A stretch of DNA of 8,207 nt from Bacteroidales bacterium UBA5281 (GTDB taxonomy: Bacteria; Bacteroidota; Bacteroidia; Bacteroidales; Lentimicrobiaceae), in the NCBI GenBank assembly GCA_002410555.1, contig DHSR01000026.1, positions 20,247 through 28,453 on the forward strand, given 5' to 3'. A program made the position numbers and the translations under genes. Positions 1 to 5,413 of the stretch are shown piece by piece; the stretch's first letter is position 1, and each line of letters starts with the position of its first letter. Below the pieces are notes generated by a model, which worked only from the letters and a program-made list of their open reading frames with translations, was not told where the DNA came from and ran no database searches.

Positions 1-5
1 TCAAC

Positions 6-130
6 AGATTGCAGATCACAGATTACAGATCACAGATCACAGATCACCGGATTGAATTCCTAATCACCGATTACCACTCACTAATCACCAATCACCAGTT
101 ACAGATCACAGATCACTCATAACTCAACAC
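6..130. repeat. Degenerate heptamer tandem array
   Basis: From about base 6 to 130 the sequence can be cut into 7-base units with almost no loss of register. Bases 6-47 are six units (AGATTGC, AGATCAC, AGATTAC, then three AGATCAC). Bases 48-61 are two badly decayed units. Bases 62-96 are five units around AATCACC. One 6-base unit (AGTTAC) follows at 97-102, then two AGATCAC units and the decayed TCATAAC and TCAACAC. The array ends 7 bases before the ATG of the cysteine-rich gene at 138. No reading frame, promoter box or hairpin is visible in it. Similar AATCACC-type runs occur between genes in Bacteroidota. The array may continue left of the window. Confidence 0.75.
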
Positions 131-137
131 TCTAAAA

Positions 138-395
138 ATGATCTGCCGCCCACATTGCGCTGCCTGTTGCATTTTCCCTTCTATAAGCTCTCCCATTCCG
201 GGAATGTCTGAAGGAAAGCCGGCTATGGTTGCCTGCATTCAGCTTGACAGCGAGTTGAACTGCAAATTGTTTGGCAAGCCAGAAAGACCAAAGGTTTGCA
301 GGGGATTTCAGCCTGAAGTAATCCTTTGCGGCCAGGATGCTGCTGAAGCAAGGAAAAATTTTATGTGGTTGCTTGACAAAGTTGAAGAAAAATAA
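138..395 (+). CDS. YkgJ-family cysteine cluster protein
   Basis: This is an 85-residue protein with eight cysteines. It opens with a C-x3-C-x2-CC cluster (C3, C7, C10, C11), followed by a conserved-looking stretch (SISSPIPGM, then GKPA at 26-29). Further cysteines lie at C33, C42, C54 and C64, and a segment FGKPERPKVC spans 45-54. This pattern fits the YkgJ/UPF0153 family, small soluble proteins thought to chelate zinc or iron; their biochemical role is not established. The length is close to that of the short members of the family. The ATG at 138 is chosen because the first cysteine of the motif is residue 3. No Shine-Dalgarno is present, but the leader (CTAAAA) is A-rich, as is usual in Bacteroidota. 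The gene stands alone, between the heptamer array and the methyltransferase gene. A longer frame on the opposite strand is a shadow of it. Family assignment is fairly secure; function is unknown. Confidence 0.85.
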   Translation: MICRPHCAACCIFPSISSPIPGMSEGKPAMVACIQLDSELNCKLFGKPERPKVCRGFQPEVILCGQDAAEARKNFMWLLDKVEEK

Positions 396-480
396 ACACG
401 GGAATATTGCCTTTCCGGGTTTTGGGAAGTTCAAATAAATATGCAGTTTGCCTCCTACCCTTCAGGAAACCAAAAATCCC

Positions 481-488
481 TAACTTTG
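481..488 (+). promoter_or_regulatory. Putative -7 box of the RNA methyltransferase gene
   Basis: TAACTTTG matches the Bacteroidota -7 consensus TAnnTTTG exactly and lies 30 bases before the ATG at 519. That would give a leader of roughly 25 bases. No TTG sits at the expected 19-20 base spacing, so only half of the promoter is recognisable. The rest of the gap between the two plus-strand genes (396-518) shows no hairpin or other signal. Confidence 0.5.
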
Positions 489-518
489 CCGTTACCAATA
501 TTTCCTTAGTCTACCTTT

Positions 519-1316
519 ATGACCAACGTCATCAGCAGCTTTCAAAATCCTCGCATCAAAAACCTGTTGTTACTTCAGCAGAAATCGCGCGAACGACGCA
601 AACAGCAACTCGTAGTGGTAGAAGGCCTGCGGGAAATTGGTATAGCCGTTTCAAACGACTTTAAACTGGTGCAACTTTATGTTTGTCCGGAAATTGCTGA
701 CCCTGCATCTTTCGCATCACTTTCCGACAATGACAACACCACTTTCATCAGTAAAGCAGTTTTTGAGACGCTGGCTTATCGGGAAGGCTCTGATGGATGT
801 ATTGCAGTCCTGGAACCTAAAAACCTCTCCCTTATTGATGTAAAGCTTCGGGCAACCCCCCTGCTGATCGTTCTTGAAGCCGTTGAGAAGCCGGGAAATC
901 TGGGTGCCATTTTGCGTACTGCCGATGCCGTTCAGGCCGATGCAGTAATAATTTGCGATCCGCTTACCGATCTATACAACCCCAATGTGATCCGTTCAAG
1001 CATAGGATGTATCTTTGCTCTTCAGGTGGTGACTTGTAGTTCAGTAGAAGCCATGTCATGGCTCAAAGAGCATAAATTCACCACTTATGCAGCAGAACTC
1101 ACTGCCTCCAGGCCTTATCATCAGTTCGACTACACCTGCCCCACTGCCTTTGTATTGGGGACTGAAGCCGATGGTCTCACACAGCAATGGATTGACTTTT
1201 GCGATCACCGCGTAATCATTCCAATGTCGGGCAGCATTGATTCACTGAATGTCTCCGTTTCCACAGCAGTGCTGGCCTTTGAAGCACTGCGGCAGCGGGA
1301 TTTCAGCATAAAATAA
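519..1316 (+). CDS. SpoU/TrmH-family RNA 2'-O-methyltransferase
   Basis: This is a 265-residue SAM-dependent enzyme expected to methylate the 2'-OH of a ribose in rRNA or tRNA in the cytoplasm. The N-terminal part (about 1-100) resembles the L30e-like RNA-binding domain that precedes many SpoU catalytic domains. The catalytic domain shows the three family motifs: motif 1 around NLGAILRTADA (127-137, with Arg133), motif 2 LGTEADGL (213-220), and motif 3 IPMSGSIDSLNVSVSTA (234-250). These form the trefoil-knot SAM site. Length and layout match the TrmH/RlmB/TsnR group. The exact target nucleotide cannot be read from the sequence, so no symbol is given. The ATG at 519 is preceded by a -7 box and has no Shine-Dalgarno. 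The gene converges with the barrel-protein gene 18 bases downstream, and no clear terminator hairpin separates them. Confidence 0.92.
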   Translation: MTNVISSFQNPRIKNLLLLQQKSRERRKQQLVVVEGLREIGIAVSNDFKLVQLYVCPEIADPASFASLSDNDNTTFISKAVFETLAYREGSDGCIAVLEPKNLSLIDVKLRATPLLIVLEAVEKPGNLGAILRTADAVQADAVIICDPLTDLYNPNVIRSSIGCIFALQVVTCSSVEAMSWLKEHKFTTYAAELTASRPYHQFDYTCPTAFVLGTEADGLTQQWIDFCDHRVIIPMSGSIDSLNVSVSTAVLAFEALRQRDFSIK

Positions 1317-1334
1317 AGTAAAGTTTTTCTGATT

Positions 1335-2567
1335 TTAGAAAGTATACATCACCGCCAGGCCTACCCTTATATTGGCAATCTCTTTGGCTTGCTGTATCTT
1401 GTATTTTGTATCGGGTACTCCGTAAGCAGCTACCGAATATTCCACCTCAGCCATCAGGCTAAACCGGTCAATGGCGTAGGTTAGCATTGGCGCCACCCGG
1501 TATACATAGGCAATATCTTCACCCCGCGCATACATTGGCCCTTGAATTTCCTCTGTAGCACCATTGTTTGTGGTCAAACCCAGAAAAACGGAAGGTTGCC
1601 AGTTGCCATATGTCTTTGAAGCATTCAGCCACCAGGAATGTATAACAAGCGGAGTATAATCACGTTGCCCGGATACAGGATTTATACCAGAAACACCGAA
1701 GCCACCCATCATCAAATGATCATTAAGAGCCTTTCCATAGATATATTGTGCTTTGATTGAAAAATCCGGGGTCTTAAAGGAAATAAATCCACTAAAGGAG
1801 GAGCCATTCAATTTTTCGTTCGCAACATATAAACTATCCGTTGAGAGACGGGGTGTAAGCTGCTTGTAATCAGCAGCAATCCCGGCAAACCAGTTTTTAT
1901 TTTTATAATGAATTTGTGCCACAAAGTTGGGAATGGCGCTGTTGCGCAAATAAATAGAAGTACTGCCTTCAGGACCGGCATTCACATAATCCCGCTGAGC
2001 GGTTGCTGCCACTACAAAATTGAAATTTCCGGCCGTACGATCCAGCCGCACCTGTGGCTGACGGCTAAAGGAACGGAATGGTGCACCTGTATTGAGCGCT
2101 AAAACATTGGGTATCATCTCAGGCACATCCATGGGATGCCAGTACTGACCAGCCAGAAGCCTGGTTTTGGTCCATTGCAGCGATATGTATGCATGGCGCA
2201 GTCTCAGGCTGTTGTTCTCGCTATTGGAGGCTCCTGTAAAGTCCGCTTCAATCAGTCCCTGCACTTTAGCGCCAAGCACATCCAGACCGGTGGCTTTTAA
2301 AGTAACCCGGGAAATCATCGCATATTGATTAAAACTGGGTTGGGCATTGATATCCTTTCCGATTTTGTCAAAAACAGGCCTCTTTGGATAGAAGAGCAGA
2401 AATCCTTCGCGCGCTTCCACCACCTGGCGGCTGTCGAAAATTGCATCGGCACGCACGTATCCGCTCACCGCAAGTTTATAAGGAGAAGTCTTTTCCTGAG
2501 AGAAAATCTGTACTGGATTAACAATCAGAATTATAGATAAAATAGTTGCGGATAGCAATGCCTTCAT
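1335..2567 (-). CDS. Outer-membrane beta-barrel (porin-like) protein
   Basis: This is a 410-residue exported protein. Residues 1-23 form a signal peptide: Lys2, a hydrophobic core LLSATILSIILIV, and a likely cleavage after the Ser of FSQ. The mature protein consists of alternating amphipathic strands with frequent aromatic residues, e.g. SGYVRADAIFDSRQ near the N-terminus and RLRHAYISLQW, LLAGQYWHPMDVPE and GAPFRSFSRQPQVRL in the middle. It ends in VGLAVMYTF, with the terminal Phe typical of BamA-assembled outer-membrane barrels. It resembles porin or DcaP-like proteins often annotated as hypothetical in Bacteroidota; the substrate is unknown. It lies 77 bases downstream of the carbonic anhydrase gene on the same strand, so co-transcription is possible. 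The reading frame is intact. Membrane location is well supported; a porin function is inferred. Confidence 0.8.
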   Translation of the reverse strand: MKALLSATILSIILIVNPVQIFSQEKTSPYKLAVSGYVRADAIFDSRQVVEAREGFLLFYPKRPVFDKIGKDINAQPSFNQYAMISRVTLKATGLDVLGAKVQGLIEADFTGASNSENNSLRLRHAYISLQWTKTRLLAGQYWHPMDVPEMIPNVLALNTGAPFRSFSRQPQVRLDRTAGNFNFVVAATAQRDYVNAGPEGSTSIYLRNSAIPNFVAQIHYKNKNWFAGIAADYKQLTPRLSTDSLYVANEKLNGSSFSGFISFKTPDFSIKAQYIYGKALNDHLMMGGFGVSGINPVSGQRDYTPLVIHSWWLNASKTYGNWQPSVFLGLTTNNGATEEIQGPMYARGEDIAYVYRVAPMLTYAIDRFSLMAEVEYSVAAYGVPDTKYKIQQAKEIANIRVGLAVMYTF

Positions 2568-2577
2568 TTTTTTTCGG

Positions 2578-2608
2578 CAAAGAACGGAAAACTTCCCCGG
2601 GTTTGCAA
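2578..2608 (-). promoter_or_regulatory. Possible promoter of the barrel-protein gene
   Basis: Read on the minus strand, TTG (2608-2606) is followed after 20 bases by GTTCTTTG (2585-2578), a 6 of 8 match to TAnnTTTG. The spacing is right for a Bacteroidota promoter. The start point would fall only about 5-8 bases before the ATG, giving an almost leaderless transcript, which weakens the call. The gene may instead depend on read-through from the carbonic anhydrase gene. Confidence 0.3.
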
Positions 2609-2644
2609 AAGGCCGAAAAAGAAATGAGGATACAGTCTCAAGCG

Positions 2645-3280
2645 CTATTCTGAGGGCTGATCAATTAGTTTAAACTCCTTACTTCCAGGATGGTATTCAT
2701 AAATGCTGCCCGTAGGAATCATATAATGCCAGCCAAAAAGTGTAATGGTTCCCGCTTTGAGCCTCTCCTTAATATAAGGATAGGTTTTCAGGTGGCAGAG
2801 TTGCTGTGCCACATTCATTTGTTCGGTAAGCCATTCGCGGGCTTCAGGATTTTGTCCCATAAGCGCCTTCTCTACCCTTTTCTTAACGGGTTTAGCCAGT
2901 TCAAGCCAACGTCGGGTATGTGGAATTTTATCCAGGGTTTCCTGGGTTTCCCACAATGCAGCACATCCGCCACAATTGGAATGACCACAAACAATGATGT
3001 TTTCTACATTCAGCATCAGTACAGCATATTCTATGGCGGAAGTAGTTGCCAGAAACTCACCCGATTCCCTGTACATAGGAACCAAATTGGCTATATTGCG
3101 CACAATAAAAAGTTCACCCGGCATAGTTTGGGTAATTAATGATGGTACAACCCGGGAATCAGAACAACCAATAAACAGGGTATGTGGTTTTTGTTCACGC
3201 TCTAAAGCTTTAAAATGCTGTCGGTTGGCTTCAAAGTCATGCTGCCGGAAACGTATGATTCCTTCGTGAATATCGGGCAT
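2645..3280 (-). CDS. Beta-class carbonic anhydrase
   Basis: This 211-residue cytoplasmic zinc enzyme interconverts CO2 and bicarbonate. The beta-class zinc site is complete: Cys39 and Asp41 in CSDSR (39-43), then His100 and Cys103 in CGHSNCGGC (98-106). Arg43 would pair with the Asp in the usual Asp-Arg dyad. The VRNIANLVP segment (60-68) and the SAIEYAVLMLNVENIIVCGH region are further family signatures. Length is normal for bacterial members. The likely role is supplying bicarbonate to carboxylases, or pH balance. The ATG at 3280 puts the conserved N-terminal helix at the usual distance from the first zinc ligand. A barrel-protein gene follows on the same strand, and a tRNA with a terminator lies upstream. 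Confidence 0.95.
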   Translation of the reverse strand: MPDIHEGIIRFRQHDFEANRQHFKALEREQKPHTLFIGCSDSRVVPSLITQTMPGELFIVRNIANLVPMYRESGEFLATTSAIEYAVLMLNVENIIVCGHSNCGGCAALWETQETLDKIPHTRRWLELAKPVKKRVEKALMGQNPEAREWLTEQMNVAQQLCHLKTYPYIKERLKAGTITLFGWHYMIPTGSIYEYHPGSKEFKLIDQPSE

Positions 3281-3352
3281 AAGGTTTTGTTTTGGGATAA
3301 TAAACAGATTCAGCCTATAAATGTTGAAAATTACTTAACCGCTGATTCCCGT

Positions 3353-3382
3353 CAAACTTCCATTGCGCCATACACCAATCAA
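3353..3382 (-). promoter_or_regulatory. Possible carbonic anhydrase promoter
   Basis: On the minus strand, TTG (3382-3380) is followed after 19 bases by GAAGTTTG (3360-3353), a 7-base match with one deviation from TAnnTTTG. The predicted leader is about 70 bases. The TTG overlaps the end of the T-tract of the tRNA terminator, so one transcription unit would end where the next begins. Confidence 0.4.
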
Positions 3383-3406
3383 AAAAGCTCCCTTTTGAGG
3401 AGCTTT
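3381..3406 (-). terminator. Intrinsic terminator after tRNA-Asp
   Basis: AAAGCTCC (3384-3391) and GGAGCTTT (3399-3406) form a perfect 8-bp stem with a 7-base loop. Read on the minus strand, the stem ends in a run of six T (3386-3381). It begins 4 bases after the tRNA 3' end and should end the tRNA transcript before the carbonic anhydrase gene. Confidence 0.85.
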
Positions 3407-3409
3407 AAG

Positions 3410-3483
3410 CGGTCCGGACGGGACTCGAACCCGCGACCCCGTGCGTGACAGGCACGTATTCTAACCAACTGAACTACCGGACC
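3410..3483 (-). tRNA. tRNA-Asp (anticodon GTC)
   Basis: A complete 74-base cloverleaf reads on the minus strand. The acceptor stem is GGTCCGG (5') with CCGGACC (3') and discriminator G. The D-arm region is TAGTTCAGTTGGTTAGA. The anticodon arm has stem CGTGC/GCACG and loop CTGTCAC, giving anticodon GTC. The T-arm is GCGGGTTCGAGTCCCGT. CCA is not encoded: the bases after the discriminator are CTT. A consensus promoter lies upstream and an intrinsic terminator follows directly. No second copy of the tRNA 3' end is visible in the window, so there is no sign of integration here. Confidence 0.97.
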
Positions 3484-3517
3484 AATATTCAGAAGAACTA
3501 TCTCTTAATTGAGAGCG

Positions 3518-3547
3518 CAAAGATAAGCAGATTTATCAATTCTACAA
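3518..3547 (-). promoter_or_regulatory. tRNA-Asp promoter, Bacteroidota consensus
   Basis: On the minus strand TTG (3547-3545), a 19-base spacer, and TATCTTTG (3525-3518) match the Bacteroidota -33/-7 consensus fully. The expected start is about 30 bases upstream of the mature tRNA 5' end. This is the clearest promoter in the window and supports the phylum assignment. Confidence 0.75.
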
Positions 3548-3692
3548 CTATTCAGAAAAATAATTTTTGAGGCTACTCCGAATAAGTAAAAGAAAAAGAA
3601 TGCCACCAAAACAAAAAAATCAAGGTTTGCAAAGAATTGTCAATCATAAAATTAAACTTTGTTAATCTTTGTGCCAAAAAAGGCGGAACGTG
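3548..3692. other. AT-rich intergenic stretch without a gene
   Basis: This stretch between the tRNA promoter and the repeat mosaic is rich in A-runs (for example AAAACAAAAAAA near 3608). It has no convincing frame, start context or strong hairpin, and I see no function in it. A 66-residue minus-strand frame starting at 3852 and ending at 3652 runs mainly through repeat DNA and is not credible as a gene. Confidence 0.6.
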
Positions 3693-3742
3693 AATCATCC
3701 CCGAATAAACAGGATAAACACAGATTAACACAGATTAACATT
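3693..3742. repeat. GATTAACACA decamer repeats, diverged relative of unit A
   Basis: Bases 3713-3742 hold three tandem decamers (GATAAACACA, GATTAACACA, GATTAACATT). Together with the preceding ATCATCCCCGAATAAACAG, the block aligns with the start of unit A (ATTACCCCGAAAAAACGGGG, then TAAACGCCGATTAACGCG). It therefore looks like an older, diverged member of the same family. The CCCCG hairpin of unit A is lost here. Decamers of this type are common between genes in Bacteroidota. Confidence 0.6.
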
Positions 3743-3779
3743 GAAATAAAAATAGCAGAAATTAGCGGTAAAAAAAGAG

Positions 3780-3924
3780 ATTGACCGCGGATTACCCCGA
3801 AAAAACGGGGTAAACGCCGATTAACGCGAATGAATGTTAAAAAAAAAGACATATGAATCCAGTCTTAAAAGGTATAATAAAAATGCCATTAAAACACGTA
3901 GTTACCAAATGGCACAAGGCTCTG
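3780..3924. repeat. Composite repeat unit A, copy 1
   Basis: This 145-base unit is repeated almost exactly at 4093-4234. The differences are two A-tract length changes, one T/A substitution and an AA-to-GG change. It contains a perfect hairpin, TTACCCCG (3792-3799) and CGGGGTAA (3806-3813) around a loop of six A. Near its right end is a second inverted repeat, TGCCATT (3884-3890) with AATGGCA (3908-3914). Its right end (about 3881-3924) is a diverged inverted relative of unit B. No protein is encoded. It looks like a non-autonomous, possibly mobile repeat. Confidence 0.85.
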
Positions 3925-3926
3925 GA

Positions 3927-3981
3927 TATCAGTGATTAAAACTTGGTGAGCCTTAGTGACTTTGTGCCTTAGTGGCATAAA
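3927..3981. repeat. Repeat unit B, copy 1
   Basis: This 55-base unit is identical to 4024-4078. It carries the CTTAGTGACTTTGTGCCTTAGTGGCA-like core known from Bacteroidota intergenic DNA, built from an imperfect direct repeat of CCTTAGTG. GAGCCTT (3948-3954) is the exact reverse complement of AAGGCTC (3916-3922) in the neighbouring unit A, so A and B together can fold on each other. Confidence 0.85.
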
Positions 3982-3991
3982 AGGATTTTTT

Positions 3992-4021
3992 ATTGAATGA
4001 CCGCGAATTACGTCGGCTCTG
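3992..4021. repeat. Internally deleted copy of unit A
   Basis: ATTGAATGACCGCGAATTAC followed by GTCGGCTCTG joins the first about 20 bases of unit A to its last about 8 bases, with the middle of about 120 bases missing. It stands directly before the second unit B, in the same order as A-B at 3780-3981. This suggests the array was an A-B tandem that lost the inside of its second A. Confidence 0.65.
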
Positions 4022-4023
4022 TT

Positions 4024-4078
4024 TATCAGTGATTAAAACTTGGTGAGCCTTAGTGACTTTGTGCCTTAGTGGCATAAA
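4024..4078. repeat. Repeat unit B, copy 2
   Basis: All 55 bases are identical to 3927-3981. Complete identity next to decayed sequence suggests recent duplication or gene conversion. Confidence 0.85.
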
Positions 4079-4092
4079 GAGACGGTTTATTA

Positions 4093-4234
4093 ATTGACCG
4101 CGGATTACCCCGAAAAAACGGGGTAAACGCCGATTAACGCGAATGAATGTTAAAAAAAGACATATGAATCCAGTCTTAAAAGGTATAAAAAAATGCCATT
4201 AAAACACGAAGTTACCAGGTGGCACAAGGCTCTG
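4093..4234. repeat. Composite repeat unit A, copy 2
   Basis: This 142-base near-copy of 3780-3924 keeps the perfect TTACCCCG/CGGGGTAA hairpin (4105-4126). In its second inverted repeat, TGCCATT (4194-4200) now faces GGTGGCA (4218-4224). The AA-to-GG change turns two T-A pairs into T-G, which would still pair in plus-strand RNA. The unit ends 8 bases from the stop codon of the DprA-like gene and is not followed by a unit B. Confidence 0.85.
4187..4224 (-). terminator. Possible weak terminator supplied by unit A
   Basis: Read on the minus strand downstream of the DprA-like gene, TGCCA (4224-4220) and TGGCA (4198-4194) form a short stem around a 21-base loop, followed at once by seven T (4193-4187). 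The stem is short and the loop long, so the call is weak. It is nevertheless the only hairpin with a T-run near the operon end. The unit A copy at 3780 has the same layout with a 7-bp stem. Confidence 0.3.
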
Positions 4235-4242
4235 TACCATTA

Positions 4243-5412
4243 TTAAAAAAAACTGGTTTGACGAGGAGTGTCACTTTTCAAATGGTAGAAATTCTCCTTA
4301 CCTTTTTTCGACTTAATGAACGCTGGATGAGAAGAAAGCAATTTGTTAATTTTAGATGCTTTATTTTTGTCCAGCTTTAATAATTCTATTGATTCATTTG
4401 CAGTAATTCCTTTACCATTTCTGGATTTAAGCTCCTTAACGATCATTTCAACAATATCTTTATCGCTGTATTCCTGTTCTTTTGATCCTTCCAAACTGTT
4501 TTGTGACACATCAACCAGAGTTGAATGGGTTTCCTGCGGTTTAAGTATCATTCCCGATTCATCTACGGGAACTGCTCCTTTACTAATCAGCAGATTATTT
4601 GCGTTTTTCTCCTCAGCAGCAGCTACTCTTACAAACACTTTTCTACCTCGTTTAATTCCATCCAGCACCCCTTCCCAGGTCCCTCCTGTGTTTCCGGATT
4701 CGGCCGCATATATTTCCTTTGCCAATCCGTATATTATTTTATTCCTGTCCATAGCTAAACCAACTGACCATGGCGCTTTTGGGTGATAAATGCTGATTAC
4801 CAATACATCCCCCCTAACAATTGCAGCGTAATAAGTTTTGGTAGTATATGTTTCAATTCCCTGTGGAAGAACAATAATACTTTGTCCCTTATGATTCAGG
4901 GCTGAGTCCAGAGCTTGCTTGTCAATTCCTTTGGCAAAGCCACTTACAATAACCGACTTTTCTGCCACAGCCTTTTTTGCAATTGTATCCGTAAAATCCA
5001 GGGATTTTTTTGAACAACTTCTTGAACCCACAATGGCGATGCTGTTTTTATTGAGCAGGTCGGCATTTCCTTTGGTGTAGATAACAATTGGAGCATCTTT
5101 CTTTAAATTTTCTTTCAACACCTTAGGATAAGCGTATTTTTCCATAATATGAACTATCTCTATACCCTGGTCAATTAGTTTTTCCGCCAGAAATGCATTG
5201 TTGGGGATATCTGAAACTGCTTCCTGAATTCCTTCCCACTCCTTGTGCGAGAATTCAAATCCAAGTTTATCTCCCGATTTTATCTTTAAAAGTGCAGTTT
5301 CGATGGTTTCTTTGTCGTGAACTACTTCAATCAGAAAGTCCATCTTTCGCCTGTTTGAAAAGCTTTTTGCATGTGCAAATGCCATCCAATATGGTATTGG
5401 GTTATTGGTCAT
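4243..5412 (-). CDS. rqlI: DprA/Smf-like protein, RqlI/PsyrA-type partner
   Basis: This 389-residue protein has a DprA/Smf Rossmann-like core. Counting from the ATG at 5412, the core motifs are IAIVGSRS (125-132), VSGFAKGID (156-164), IIVLPQG (179-185), RNKII (223-227) and GNTGGT (240-245). They match the DprA pattern (VGSR, SGxAxGID, RNRII, SG..T). The His that usually follows GID-x-x-A is Leu here. A C-terminal winged-helix-like region spans about 315-375, and the tail is RQTSFF. A longer TTG start at 5427 is possible, but GGAGG (5425-5421) sits 8 bases before the ATG and decides the start. The upstream helicase gene ends in TGA, one base before this ATG (TGATATG), so translation is probably coupled. 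In the known RqlH/RqlI and PsyrT/PsyrA pairs the DprA-like partner restrains the genotoxic helicase. That role is inferred here from domain content and gene order. A role as competence DprA is less likely given the neighbour. Confidence 0.85.
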   Translation of the reverse strand: MTNNPIPYWMAFAHAKSFSNRRKMDFLIEVVHDKETIETALLKIKSGDKLGFEFSHKEWEGIQEAVSDIPNNAFLAEKLIDQGIEIVHIMEKYAYPKVLKENLKKDAPIVIYTKGNADLLNKNSIAIVGSRSCSKKSLDFTDTIAKKAVAEKSVIVSGFAKGIDKQALDSALNHKGQSIIVLPQGIETYTTKTYYAAIVRGDVLVISIYHPKAPWSVGLAMDRNKIIYGLAKEIYAAESGNTGGTWEGVLDGIKRGRKVFVRVAAAEEKNANNLLISKGAVPVDESGMILKPQETHSTLVDVSQNSLEGSKEQEYSDKDIVEMIVKELKSRNGKGITANESIELLKLDKNKASKINKLLSSHPAFIKSKKGKENFYHLKSDTPRQTSFF

Positions 5413-5413
5413 A

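Noticed and set aside
132..434. A 100-codon minus-strand frame over the cysteine-rich gene
   Set aside because: It is the shadow of the YkgJ-type gene on the plus strand, which has a recognisable cysteine pattern; the minus frame has none.
3215..3448. A 77-codon plus-strand frame ending in RSGRDSNPRPRA
   Set aside because: The tail comes from reading the antisense of the tRNA-Asp gene, a well-known source of false proteins; the rest overlaps the carbonic anhydrase gene and its leader.
3652..3852. A 66-codon minus-strand frame with hydrophobic stretches
   Set aside because: It lies mainly in repetitive decamers and the first A unit, has no ribosome binding site, and its hydrophobic look results from repeat composition.
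3780..4234. CRISPR array
   Set aside because: The repeats are 55 and about 145 bases, differ in type, and are not separated by uniform unique spacers; no cas gene is present.
3410..4242. tRNA-Asp as attachment site of an island carrying the helicase operon
   Set aside because: The operon lies on the 5' side of the tRNA, and no duplicate of the tRNA 3' end or integrase gene is visible.
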